Below are positions 43,563 to 52,204 of a stretch of 64,000 bases of DNA, one piece after another (the stretch's first letter is position 1; each line of letters begins with the position of its first letter). Position numbers and translations under genes: made by a program. The notes below the pieces were generated by a model. That model was not told where the DNA came from. It did no database searches and worked only from the letters and a program-made list of their open reading frames with translations. The DNA comes from Deltaproteobacteria bacterium (GTDB lineage Bacteria; Myxococcota_A; UBA9160; UBA4427). The stretch covers positions 1 to 64,000 of the forward strand of contig PBFW01000026.1 of NCBI GenBank assembly GCA_002719955.1, in the 5' to 3' direction.

Positions 43563-45047
43563 ATGGCGATTCCCACTGTCATGGGTACAGAAATCGAGTT
43601 CGGGATCATGGTCAAGAACGACCCCGACTTCGATCCCATTTCGTCGTGCGTTCTGATCGTGAACGCCTATCGGGAGGATCCCGACGGCAAGATCCTCTGG
43701 GATTACGACCAGGAAAACCCGCTGGCCGATGCGCGTGGCTTCCAGGTCGAAGGCGAAAAATATACGCCGAACCAGCAAGAGAATATCGCCCGCAACAAGA
43801 CACTGATCAACGGAGCCCGCTACTACGTCGATCACGCGCATCCCGAGTACTCGAGTCCGGAAGTGACGAATGCGAGGGATCTCGTGATCCACGAGAAGGC
43901 GGGTGAGCGTGTGATCGAGATCAGTCGCCGCGAAGCGAATCAACTCCTGCCCGCGGGCGCACAGATGTTGATTTACAAGAATAACAGCGATCGCAAGGGG
44001 AACTCCTACGGCTGCCACGAGAATTATCTCATGGATCGTCGAATCTCCTTCAAGCAGGTGGTCGAGCCGCTGCTGCCCTTCTTCGTGACTCGCCAGCTCT
44101 GGTGTGGCGCGGGCAAGGTCGGGAGCGAGAATCGCAATCATCCCTGCGATTACCAGCTTTCCCAGCGCGCGGATTTCTTCGAGACGGAAGTGGCGCTCGA
44201 TACGATGGTCAAACGACCGATTGTGAATACGCGTGACGAGCCCCACGCGGATCGAGAGAAATACCGCCGACTGCACGTGATCGTGGGTGACTCGAATATG
44301 TCCGAGTTCACGATCTACCTGCGAAACGGTGTGACGGCGTTGATCCTCTCGATGATCGAGGACGGTGCGATCACGAAGGAGGTCGCGTTGCGGGATCCGG
44401 TCCGGTCGATCGGGGAGGTCTCACACGATCTGACGCTCCAGCAGCCGCTCACGATGGACGATGGGACTTCGCGGACGGCCCTCGAGATCCAGAGCGATTT
44501 TCTCGAGATGGCGCTGTCCTACACAGCGTCGCGTTCGCTCGACCCGATCCAGAAGGACGTTCTCCAGAAGTGGGAGGAAGTGATCGAAGCGCTGAGGCGC
44601 GACCCGATGGAACTCGATACCCGGATCGACTGGGTGATCAAGAAGCGGCTCATCGAGCGCTTCATGGGCCGGAAGGACCTCGCGTGGGACGATTCCCAGG
44701 TGCAGATGCTCGACCTCCAATACCACGACTCGCGACCGGACAAGGGGCTCTATTATCTGCTGGAGAGACAGGGCAAGGTCGAAAGAATCGTGACCGACGA
44801 GGAGATCCAGCATGCGGTCTATCATCCGCCGAAGGACACGCGCGCCTATTTCCGTGGCGAATGTTTGAGGCGTTATCCGGCAGAGGTGTTCGGTGTGAAC
44901 TGGGACTCGATCTCGTTCGGACTCGAGGACGAGTCGATCAAGCGAGTTATGATGGCGGAGCCCTTGAAGGGCACGAGCGAATTCGTCGAGGAGCTCCTCG
45001 ATCAGTCGGAAACGGTCGCGGAGCTTCTCGAGAATATGGGCTCCTAG
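43563..45047 (+). CDS. dop: Deamidase/depupylase Dop
   Basis: A 494-aa glutamine-synthetase-fold enzyme that removes Pup from proteins and, where needed, deamidates Pup. Family residues are intact: GTEIEFG with the ATP/Mg ligands Glu10 and Glu12, and YYVDHAHPEYSSPE with catalytic Asp90. A Dop-type loop (ILWDYDQENPLADARGF) sits where PafA has none, which separates it from its paralogue at 47.1 kb. NTRDEPHADREKYRRLHVI is shared by both. ATG 43563 is chosen; AGGAG is rather distant, and ATG 43581 is another option. The upstream gap of 216 bp holds overlapping hairpins. Confidence 0.93.
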   Translation: MAIPTVMGTEIEFGIMVKNDPDFDPISSCVLIVNAYREDPDGKILWDYDQENPLADARGFQVEGEKYTPNQQENIARNKTLINGARYYVDHAHPEYSSPEVTNARDLVIHEKAGERVIEISRREANQLLPAGAQMLIYKNNSDRKGNSYGCHENYLMDRRISFKQVVEPLLPFFVTRQLWCGAGKVGSENRNHPCDYQLSQRADFFETEVALDTMVKRPIVNTRDEPHADREKYRRLHVIVGDSNMSEFTIYLRNGVTALILSMIEDGAITKEVALRDPVRSIGEVSHDLTLQQPLTMDDGTSRTALEIQSDFLEMALSYTASRSLDPIQKDVLQKWEEVIEALRRDPMELDTRIDWVIKKRLIERFMGRKDLAWDDSQVQMLDLQYHDSRPDKGLYYLLERQGKVERIVTDEEIQHAVYHPPKDTRAYFRGECLRRYPAEVFGVNWDSISFGLEDESIKRVMMAEPLKGTSEFVEELLDQSETVAELLENMGS

Positions 45048-45120
45048 ATTAATATTCGGCTCGGTCCAATCCCAACTGCTTGGGCGAGGGGCGATCTGAA
45101 GGGGCCCGGAGGACGACACG

Positions 45121-45423
45121 ATGGCAGATTTTCTAACCGTAGACACGTTTTCGAGACGCGCTCGCCCCCACTGGGGACAAAACGGGAGGGTGGATCCCAT
45201 TCCGTTCTACATGGCCATGGCCGCTGGCGAACAAAAACAGAAGAACAAGGGTGGCGGTGGTGATGACGAGGGCGGTGAATCCGGAGAGGGTGGGCAGAAG
45301 CTCGCTGAGAAGGGTGAAGAACTAAAAGAGGATATGGATAATCTCCTCGATGAGATCGACTCCGTTCTCGAGGAGAACGCCGAGGAGTTCGTGAAGAACT
45401 ACGTCCAGCGCGGCGGCGAGTAG
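45121..45423 (+). CDS. pup: Prokaryotic ubiquitin-like protein Pup
   Basis: A 100-aa Pup, the tag ligated to substrate lysines by PafA. The C-terminal half closely follows mycobacterial Pup: DNLLDEIDSVLEENAEEF (73-90), then VKNYVQRGGE. It ends in Gly-Gly-Glu, so it is ready for ligation without deamidation. The middle is Lys/Gly/Asp/Glu-rich and disordered, as usual. Typical Pup has about 64 aa; here about 30 residues precede the MAMAAGEQ that would be the usual start. GGAGG eight bases before ATG 45121, and no ribosome site before ATG 45211 or 45217, support the long form. It lies between dop and prcB. Confidence 0.94.
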   Translation: MADFLTVDTFSRRARPHWGQNGRVDPIPFYMAMAAGEQKQKNKGGGGDDEGGESGEGGQKLAEKGEELKEDMDNLLDEIDSVLEENAEEFVKNYVQRGGE

Positions 45424-45556
45424 TTTTTATGCCCTCGGTTCGCGCGCGTCGGACACGCGCCAGATAGAAGTGCTGAGACGCGAGTTTGAGGGAAGATATA
45501 GATCGGAGGCATGGGCCTCCGAATCGACGGATCGATTGTTTTCTGAGGGGGGAACA

Positions 45557-46348
45557 GTGCCGCTTCGAGGCCGCTACCAGGGTTCGAGTTTTTTCGAGCT
45601 ACTCCAGACCGATCATCAACACCTTGCGCCGGATCTTTCAGCCTGGGGTCAGAGCACGGCCGATATGGTTCCGCATGGGACAACCGTGCTCACGATGAAA
45701 TTCGGTGATGGCGTGCTCGTCGCCGGCGATCGCCTTGCGACGGCAGGCCACTCCGTGGCTTCACGCGATGTCGTGAAGGTCTTCGAGACCGATCCGCACT
45801 CGGTGATGGCGATTTCTGGCGCGGCTGGCCCGTGCATCGAGATGGCGCGGATCCTGTCGGTCGAACTCGAACATTACGAGAAACTCGAGGGCGAATCTCT
45901 CGAACTCGAGGGCAAGGCGAACAAGCTATCCCAGATGATCCGCGCAAATCTTCCCGCCGCCATGCAAGGGCTCGCGGTGGTGCCCCTCTTTGCGGGCTTC
46001 GACACGCGTCGAAAGACCGGTCGCCTCTGGAAATTCGATATCACCGGGGGGCGATACGAAGAGGGTGAGTTCGATGCCACGGGCTCGGGTGGCCTCTATG
46101 CGCGCGAATCGCTCAAGCACGGCTGGGCCGCGGACCTCGGTCGCGAAGACGCGATCAAAGTGGCGGTCGCTGCACTGACCGCGGCCGCAGACGAAGATCG
46201 GGCAACGGGTGGGGTCGATCTCGAACGTGGAATCTATCCGATCATCAAGGTATGCACCGGAGCGGGGCATAGCGATGCGAGCGAGGCGGAGATCGCCGCC
46301 TGCTATCGCGCCATCCTCGAGGCCCGATCCGCTGGAGGGAATCTCTGA
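45557..46348 (+). CDS. prcB: Proteasome subunit beta
   Basis: The catalytic subunit of the 20S core, 263 aa. A 41-residue propeptide precedes HGTTVLTM, where processing between Gly41 and Thr42 would free the nucleophilic threonine. VAGDRLATAG supplies the Asp and Arg near the active site, the Lys follows at about position 33 of the mature chain (RDVVKVFE), and SGGLYARESLK and TGGVDLERGIYP are family features. GTG 45557 is favoured because a GAGGGGGG ribosome site precedes it; the open frame extends to 45470. A 7-bp hairpin CGGAGGC/GCCTCCG (45504-45521) lies in the pup-prcB gap. The stop overlaps prcA (TGATG). Confidence 0.95.
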   Translation: MPLRGRYQGSSFFELLQTDHQHLAPDLSAWGQSTADMVPHGTTVLTMKFGDGVLVAGDRLATAGHSVASRDVVKVFETDPHSVMAISGAAGPCIEMARILSVELEHYEKLEGESLELEGKANKLSQMIRANLPAAMQGLAVVPLFAGFDTRRKTGRLWKFDITGGRYEEGEFDATGSGGLYARESLKHGWAADLGREDAIKVAVAALTAAADEDRATGGVDLERGIYPIIKVCTGAGHSDASEAEIAACYRAILEARSAGGNL

Positions 46349-47049
46349 TGTCGATGCCGTTCTACGTTTCACCCGAACAGGTGATGGCCGACAAGGCCGA
46401 ATTTGCTCGCAAGGGTATCGCGCGTGGTAAATCCATCGTCGCGCTCGAGCATCAGGGGGGAGTCCTCCTGATGGCGGAGAACGCGACGACGCTTTCCAAG
46501 GTCGGTGAGATCTACGATCGAATCGCCTACGCCGGCGTCGGCAAATTCAGCGAGTTCGACCAGCTGCGGAAGGTCGGCGTGCGTTTCGCGGACACCAAGG
46601 GGTATGCGTATAGCCGCGAGGACGTGCGGGGTCGCGGGTTGGCGAATGCCTTCTCACAGGTGATCGGCGAGGTCTTCACGCGCGAGATCAAGCCCCTCGA
46701 GCTCGAGATCATCGTGGCCGAGGTGGGCGACGACCGATACGAGGACCACAGAGCCAACTCGCTGTACCGAATCAAATACGACGGATTCATCAGCGACCAT
46801 CCCGGATTCTGCGCGATCGGCGGAAACGTCGAAGAGGTCGAGTCCGTTTTGAAGAACGATTATCGCGAAGGAATGCCCGCGGGGGAGGCAGCCAATCTGG
46901 GCCGGCAAGCTCTGAGTGCTGGCGCAGAACGAAGTTCTGCTCTGGACGCGGATAGCCTCGAAGTGTGTCTCCTCGATCGGGAACGGACGGGTCGCAAGTT
47001 CTGCCGCCTTTCTACCGATGAAGTTCAAGGTATGCTCGACGGCAGCTAG
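46348..47049 (+). CDS. prcA: Proteasome subunit alpha
   Basis: A 233-aa alpha-ring subunit of the 20S proteasome; it gates entry and provides pockets for the ATPase tail. It starts MSMPFYVSPEQVMADK, matching actinobacterial PrcA, and keeps YDRIAYAGVGKFSEFDQLR and FADTKGYAYSREDV. It lacks an N-terminal catalytic Thr, as alpha subunits do. GGAGGG inside the end of prcB serves as ribosome site, and the one-base TGATG overlap ensures balanced synthesis with the beta subunit. C-terminal residues differ from mycobacterial PrcA and are shorter. Confidence 0.95.
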   Translation: MSMPFYVSPEQVMADKAEFARKGIARGKSIVALEHQGGVLLMAENATTLSKVGEIYDRIAYAGVGKFSEFDQLRKVGVRFADTKGYAYSREDVRGRGLANAFSQVIGEVFTREIKPLELEIIVAEVGDDRYEDHRANSLYRIKYDGFISDHPGFCAIGGNVEEVESVLKNDYREGMPAGEAANLGRQALSAGAERSSALDADSLEVCLLDRERTGRKFCRLSTDEVQGMLDGS

Positions 47050-47148
47050 GAGGCGTAATAGGTGTCTCCTTATTTCCTCGTCTGAAGGCCCAGGTCCACG
47101 AGTTGGGGTTCATTGCGAGGGCATCGTTCGGAGCGGTCAGGCGGCTTT

Positions 47149-48555
47149 GTGCAGAAGCGCATTTATGGCATTGAGACCGAATACGGGATCATCTTCACGC
47201 CCGAGGGCCGGAAGACGCTCCCGGTTGAGAAGGCGATCCGCTTTCTCTTCGAGAAACTGATCACGACCGAGCATTTTCTGAACGTGTTCCTTGAGAATGG
47301 CGCGCGCTTCTATCAGGACACCGGCTGCCACCCCGAGTACGCGACCCCCGAATGCGCCTCACCCGGCCAGCTGATCATCTACGACAAAGCCGGCGAGAGG
47401 ATCCTCGAAGATCTCCAGATCTACGCGGAGGAGAAGATTCGTGAGGAGCGGATCCCCGGGAAGCTCTCCATCTTCAAGAACAACACGGATTTTGTAGGGA
47501 ATAGCTACGGCTGTCACGAGAATTATCTCGTCGATCGCGATGTCGACTTCTACTACCTCGCAGAGCAGTTGATTCCCTTCCTCGTGACGCGCCAGATCTA
47601 CACAGGTGCGGGCAAGGTCTTTCAGACCCAGGACGGGATTCACTACTGCGTGAGTCAGCGTGCCCAGCACATCTATCAGAAGATCTCGGGGACGACGACG
47701 AATGATCGATCGATCATCAACACGCGCGACGAACCGCACGCGGATCGCGAGAAATACAGACGCCTGCACGTGATCGTCGGTGACTCGAATATGAGCGAGT
47801 ACACCAATTTCGTGAAGGTGGGAACTTGCTCGGTCGTCCTCCAGATGATCGAGGATAATTATATCAACAAGGACTTCACGCTCCGCAATCCCGTCAAGGC
47901 GATCAAGGACATCACCTACGATTCCAGCTGTAAGCGACGTCTGCGCCTGGATAATGGACGCGAGTATTCGCCGATCGAGATTCAGCGCGAGTATTGCGAG
48001 ATGGCCCAGAAATATATTGAGCAATACCCGGTCTCCGACGACCACAGACAGGCCGTCCAAATGTGGCAGCACGTGCTCGATTGCCTCGATACGGACCCGG
48101 ACAAGCTCGACCGTCAGATCGACTGGGTGATCAAGCGCAAGCTGATCCAGTCGTGGGTGGACAAGCACGACACGACCTGGACGGATCCGCGCGTCTTGAT
48201 GCTCGACCTCCAATATCATGATCTCCGTCGCGAACGAAGCTTGTATTACCTGCTCGAGCGCAAGGGTGCGGTCGAGCGGCTCTTTACGGACGAGCAGATC
48301 GATGCGGCAAAGACCGAACCGCCGCCGGACACGCGCGCACGGATGCGGGGCGAGTTCATCAAGCTTGCACGCGAGAACTCGATCCAATACGACCTCGATT
48401 GGTCGAATATCCGACTCGGCAACCTCCTCAACGTTCGGGTGATCTGCAACAACCCCTTCGAGACGGATACCGAGAAGGTGGCGGAACTCGTCCGAACGAT
48501 TCAGAAAACGAATCTTCGGAAGACGAGCCTCTCCAAGCTGGTCATTCAGTCCTAG
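47149..48555 (+). CDS. pafA: Pup-protein ligase PafA
   Basis: A 468-aa ligase that phosphorylates the C-terminal Glu of Pup and couples it to substrate lysines. It begins with RIYGIETEYG (Glu9 and Glu11, ATP/Mg ligands) and has FYQDTGCHPEYATPE with catalytic Asp57. The Dop-type loop is absent, which together with YLVDRDVDFYYLAEQ and IKRKLIQSW places it on the PafA side. GTG 47149 gives an N-terminus aligned with actinobacterial PafA; the frame opens at 47113. It is 99 bp after prcA and closes the cluster. Confidence 0.94.
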   Translation: MQKRIYGIETEYGIIFTPEGRKTLPVEKAIRFLFEKLITTEHFLNVFLENGARFYQDTGCHPEYATPECASPGQLIIYDKAGERILEDLQIYAEEKIREERIPGKLSIFKNNTDFVGNSYGCHENYLVDRDVDFYYLAEQLIPFLVTRQIYTGAGKVFQTQDGIHYCVSQRAQHIYQKISGTTTNDRSIINTRDEPHADREKYRRLHVIVGDSNMSEYTNFVKVGTCSVVLQMIEDNYINKDFTLRNPVKAIKDITYDSSCKRRLRLDNGREYSPIEIQREYCEMAQKYIEQYPVSDDHRQAVQMWQHVLDCLDTDPDKLDRQIDWVIKRKLIQSWVDKHDTTWTDPRVLMLDLQYHDLRRERSLYYLLERKGAVERLFTDEQIDAAKTEPPPDTRARMRGEFIKLARENSIQYDLDWSNIRLGNLLNVRVICNNPFETDTEKVAELVRTIQKTNLRKTSLSKLVIQS

Positions 48556-48872
48556 GGTTCCCAAGAATAGAAGGTTCCGTGTCCGTCGAGCCAGGGGGCT
48601 GGCGCGTGGGCGCCAATGGGCGTGCGCCCTCGTTCCGGGCCTCTCGAGGCTCGTCCTCGTTCGCTGGCAGACGGGGTGGAGGGCTCGATTTCGGGCTCGG
48701 GATTCTTCTTGGGCGGGGTCTTCTGGGTTGTGAGAGGGGTCACCGGCAGGTCGGGTGGTTTTTCCCTTTGAGGCAGGGCTTTTGGCTCAATTTCTGCCCG
48801 TGAGCGCCGATTCACTATTGAGAGCGCCGCCATCCCCAGCCGGGCGGGGCTCCCTAGGAATCGGAGCCACGC
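48556..48872. other. Intergenic region between pafA and mreB
   Basis: No sense-strand gene is seen. On the minus strand a frame from ATG 48833 to 48552 would encode a 93-aa Pro/Lys-rich peptide with little support. The mreB ribosome region lies at the right end. The stretch has T-rich patches around 48757-48790, where the mreB promoter probably lies, but no consensus pair is clear. Confidence 0.35.
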
Positions 48873-49910
48873 ATGATCTTCGACGCAATCGCCGGAATGT
48901 TCTCGCACGATCTCGCGATCGATCTCGGAACCGCCAACACCCTCGTCTATCTGAAGGGCAAGGGCGTCGTGTGTTCGGAGCCGAGCGTTGTCGCGGTGAC
49001 GATCGATAGCGGCGGACGAGGCCAGCGCGTTCGCGCCGTTGGGCACAAAGCGAAAGAGATGCTCGGCCGGACGCCGGGCAATATCGACGCTGTTCGTCCC
49101 ATCAAGGATGGCGTGATTGCCGATTTCGAAATCACCGAAGCGATGCTTCGCTACTTCATTCAGCGCGCTCACAACCGCCGGACCTTCGCGCATCCGCGGA
49201 TCGTGATCTGTGTTCCGCCCTGTATCACCAGCGTCGAAAAGCGCGCCGTTCGTGAGTCGGCGCTCTCGGCGGGTGCCCGCGAGGTCTTCCTGATCGAAGA
49301 GCCGATGGCGGCCGCGATCGGTGCGGGCCTCGACGTGACTGCACCGACCGGCAATATGGTCGTCGATATCGGGGGCGGCACGACGGATGTCGCTGTGATC
49401 TCCCTTTCGGGCATCGTGACTTCGCGCTCGATCCGCACCGGTGGCGACAAAATGGACGAGGCGATCATCAACTTCGTCAAACGCAAATACAATATGCTGA
49501 TCGGTGAGCGGACGGCGGAGCAGGTCAAGATGACGATCGGCACGGCCTCGACCGAGAGCGCGGTCACCGAGATGGAAATCAAGGGACGCGACCTCGTCGC
49601 AGGAATTCCCAAGGTCGTCGCGACATCGAGCGATGAGATGCGGGAGGCGCTCGTCGAGCCGATCCACGCGATCGTCGAGACGGTGCACCTGACCCTCGAG
49701 AAGACGCCGCCGGAACTCGCCGCGGACATCGTCGATCGCGGCATCATGCTCGTTGGCGGGGGTTCCCTGCTGACCGATCTCGACCATCTCCTGCGCCAGG
49801 AGACACGTCTGCCGATCCTGCGCAGCGAGGATCCCTATACAGCGGTGGTTCACGGGGCCGGCAAGGCGCTCGACGATATGTCGCTTCTGCGCGAAGTCGC
49901 AATGACCTGA
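48873..49910 (+). CDS. mreB: Rod shape-determining protein MreB
   Basis: A 345-aa bacterial actin that organises lateral cell-wall synthesis. Actin-fold nucleotide motifs are clear: LAIDLGTANTLVY (phosphate 1), VVDIGGGTTDVAV (phosphate 2), EEPMAAAIGAG and the adenosine motif MLVGGGSLL. The N-terminal FSHDLAIDLG amphipathic start fits membrane association. The usual mreC/mreD partners do not follow; instead a convergent SCP2-domain gene comes next. Its presence implies rod-type growth. Confidence 0.96.
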   Translation: MIFDAIAGMFSHDLAIDLGTANTLVYLKGKGVVCSEPSVVAVTIDSGGRGQRVRAVGHKAKEMLGRTPGNIDAVRPIKDGVIADFEITEAMLRYFIQRAHNRRTFAHPRIVICVPPCITSVEKRAVRESALSAGAREVFLIEEPMAAAIGAGLDVTAPTGNMVVDIGGGTTDVAVISLSGIVTSRSIRTGGDKMDEAIINFVKRKYNMLIGERTAEQVKMTIGTASTESAVTEMEIKGRDLVAGIPKVVATSSDEMREALVEPIHAIVETVHLTLEKTPPELAADIVDRGIMLVGGGSLLTDLDHLLRQETRLPILRSEDPYTAVVHGAGKALDDMSLLREVAMT

Positions 49911-49976
49911 TCCGGCTTTCGAGTTCCTCTCGCGTTCCGCTGCCAGCCTACCGGCTGGCGGCGAGCGGCTCTGGAA

Positions 49977-50609
49977 TCACTCTGGTGAGAGCGCTGCCAG
50001 CGCCAATTCAATCGCCATTGCCTCGTCTCCGAGGACCTCGACGCGGCCTTTCAGGAAGGCGTCCTGGGGGTCGAGCACGCCCGCGCGCAGTTGGGCGTAG
50101 GTCGCCTCGTCGATCCTGATCCTCGCGCGGGGCTCGGGCGAGGGGGCTTCGACTCCGAAATGCGCGAAGAGGGCGAACCCGCCAGGCCCGACCCTCTCAA
50201 GGACCAGACTCCCTGCGAGTTCTACGAGGCTACGTACCCGTCGGGATGTCAGGCGCATCTCGTCTCCCAGTCCGGCGATGGCTCCGAGGAAACCGAGAAG
50301 AGAATCTCCGCATTCCCTTCGCAGATTTCCGAAATCCTCCAGCGAATGTCCGAGGATCATGAAGGGTGCGCTCGAGGCCTCCTCGACATAGCCCATCTCG
50401 CCGCGGTTGATTTCAAAGGCGTGGCGGCGAAATGTGTCCCCGGTGTCGACCTCGACGACGATCGAAGTCCGGACCGCCTCCATCTCCTCGAGGACCCGTG
50501 TGGCGGCGGCGTCGCCATCGGCGCGCGCGCGCTGGGCGCAGAGGGTTCGGTTGAATTGTTCGGGGATACGCTCTCGATAGAACTCGTCCTGTTCTTCGAG
50601 CTGGCTCAT
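49977..50609 (-). CDS. SCP2 sterol-carrier-like domain protein
   Basis: A 210-aa protein whose C-terminal third matches the SCP2 lipid-binding fold (RIRIDEATYAQLRAG, DPQDAFLKGRVEVLGDEAM). The N-terminal part is charged and unassigned. Such domains bind hydrophobic molecules such as fatty acyl chains. Its ATG overlaps the mltG stop as ATGA, making it the third gene of a ruvX-mltG-SCP2 unit; there is no obvious functional link to those genes. Confidence 0.75.
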   Translation of the reverse strand: MSQLEEQDEFYRERIPEQFNRTLCAQRARADGDAAATRVLEEMEAVRTSIVVEVDTGDTFRRHAFEINRGEMGYVEEASSAPFMILGHSLEDFGNLRRECGDSLLGFLGAIAGLGDEMRLTSRRVRSLVELAGSLVLERVGPGGFALFAHFGVEAPSPEPRARIRIDEATYAQLRAGVLDPQDAFLKGRVEVLGDEAMAIELALAALSPE

Positions 50610-51661
50610 CGTCGCCTGCGCTGGTACCGATCGACGTTGGCCTCATGCTCCGCGTAGCTTTTCGCGAAGATATGCGTGCCATCGTTCCGGGAGACGAAGA
50701 AGAGATAGGGGGACTCCGCGGGTTCCAGCACCGCACGCAGTGCGTCCCGCCCCGCGTTGGCGATGGGGCCCGGTGGCAGGCCGCGGATCTTGTAGGTGTT
50801 ATATGGATTGCTGGCATCTTCGAGGTGGATGCGTTTGATATTTCCATCGAAGTTCGCGATCCCGTAGATCACGGTCGGGTCGGTCTGGAGCCGCATGCCA
50901 CGCTTCATTCGATTGAGGAAGACGGCCGCGATCAGCGCCCGCTCGATCGCGACGCCCGTTTCCTTCTCGACGATCGAAGCCAGCGTGACATGTTCACGCA
51001 TCGAGAGCTCGACCGCGCTCGGATCCGGTACCAATTCCCGGTAGACCTGCAGGAATTCGCCGACCATCGCCTCGATGATCCTCTCTTCGGGGACACCGCG
51101 CGCGAAGCGGTAGGTGTCGGGGAAGAGGTATCCCTCGAGGCTCGGTCCCTCGACTCCGAAGCGCTCGGGTGACCCCGGGTCGAGGGCGATCGCGAGGAAG
51201 GTGTCGCGATCCGCCAGGCCGGCGGCGGCCATGCGATCGGCGATCTCAGCTGCGCGCAGTCCTTCCGGGATCACGACCGGATGGGTCTGCACCCGGCCTC
51301 GTACGAGCACGTCGAGGATCTCGGGTGTCGACTGGCTCGCCGACAATGCATATTCACCGATCTTGAGCTGGGAGGCGATATTCTCGGACTCGGCGAACCA
51401 ACGCGTGACCTTTGCGCTGCGGATCATTCCCTCTGCTTCGAGTGTTGCCGCGACGCGCCCGAGCGAGTCTCCGGATTCCACCTCGAAGGCGAGCCTGCGC
51501 GCAGCCACCGGATCCTTCGCGACTGGCGTGAGCGAATGCCGGAGCCATAGGAAGCCCCCCCCCGCGGCGGTCGCCACCAGCAGCAACACGACCGCCACGG
51601 CCCTCAACACGGCGGCCCCTCCTTGGTGGTGTGGTTCTTCATCAATCTTCACCATCGTCAT
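50606..51661 (-). CDS. mltG: Endolytic peptidoglycan transglycosylase MltG
   Basis: A 351-aa YceG/MltG enzyme that cuts nascent glycan strands and terminates their elongation. It has one N-terminal membrane span (AVAVVLLLVATAAGGGFLWL), a LysM-like domain (FEVESGDSLGRVAATL) and the catalytic region TLASIVEKETG with the active Glu. The end YLFFVSRNDGTHIFAKS is a family hallmark. ATG 51661 and 51655 are both possible; either overlaps the 3' end of ruvX, so the genes are coupled. Confidence 0.92.
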   Translation of the reverse strand: MTMVKIDEEPHHQGGAAVLRAVAVVLLLVATAAGGGFLWLRHSLTPVAKDPVAARRLAFEVESGDSLGRVAATLEAEGMIRSAKVTRWFAESENIASQLKIGEYALSASQSTPEILDVLVRGRVQTHPVVIPEGLRAAEIADRMAAAGLADRDTFLAIALDPGSPERFGVEGPSLEGYLFPDTYRFARGVPEERIIEAMVGEFLQVYRELVPDPSAVELSMREHVTLASIVEKETGVAIERALIAAVFLNRMKRGMRLQTDPTVIYGIANFDGNIKRIHLEDASNPYNTYKIRGLPPGPIANAGRDALRAVLEPAESPYLFFVSRNDGTHIFAKSYAEHEANVDRYQRRRR

Positions 51662-52121
51662 CGCGAGCAGCCGTGGCATCTTGCTCGAGCTGCGCCCGCT
51701 GCTGGAGATAAGTCCTCAGGATGATCGACGCCGCCATCTCGTCGACGGTGCCCCTGGCCCGGCGTTCCGCACGCTTCTGGCTACGTCGCTTGCCGGGGGC
51801 GTCCGCGAGGAGCCGTTCTGCCTCCATCGATGTCCAGCGCTCATCGAGGGTATCGACAGGGATTCCGGTCGCCTTGCTCAGGTCGGCCGCGAACCGCGTC
51901 GCCTTTTCGGCTTCGGGCCCGCGCCGACCGTCCATATGGAGGGGGAGCCCGACCACGACCCGGCCGATTTCGCGCTCGGCGATCAAGGCGCGGAGTGCCG
52001 CGATATCCCGCTTGCGTCCGCGGCTGTCGAGGAGGCCCGCCGGGAACGCGATTTCGCCCTCCACGTCCGAGACAGCGAGGCCGATCCGCTTGCTGCCGAG
52101 GTCTACGCCCAGAATTCGCAC
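51642..52121 (-). CDS. ruvX: RuvX/YqgF-family nuclease (pre-16S rRNA processing)
   Basis: A 159-aa YqgF-type RNase H-fold protein implicated in 5' maturation of 16S rRNA. MRILGVDLGSKRIGLAVSD gives the first catalytic Asp, and DERWTSMEAERLL plus TVDEMAASIIL supply the remaining acidic residues. The last 25 residues are an acidic tail (ending DDDGED). It heads the ruvX-mltG-SCP2 group and is divergent from the LLM oxidoreductase with 83 bp between the starts. Confidence 0.92.
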   Translation of the reverse strand: MRILGVDLGSKRIGLAVSDVEGEIAFPAGLLDSRGRKRDIAALRALIAEREIGRVVVGLPLHMDGRRGPEAEKATRFAADLSKATGIPVDTLDERWTSMEAERLLADAPGKRRSQKRAERRARGTVDEMAASIILRTYLQQRAQLEQDATAARDDDGED

Positions 52122-52204
52122 GGCGAGCAGTGTAGCGAGTCGTGGATCCGACGTGCGCGGTCGGGATGGGGGCCCATCGAGGGAAGCGGGCCTATCATGG
52201 CGGC

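Noticed and set aside
48552..48833. Minus-strand 93-codon Pro/Lys-rich frame between pafA and mreB
   Set aside because: It is the tail of a long frame antisense to mreB, has mixed third-position composition in its first half and no ribosome site that I can see at ATG 48833.
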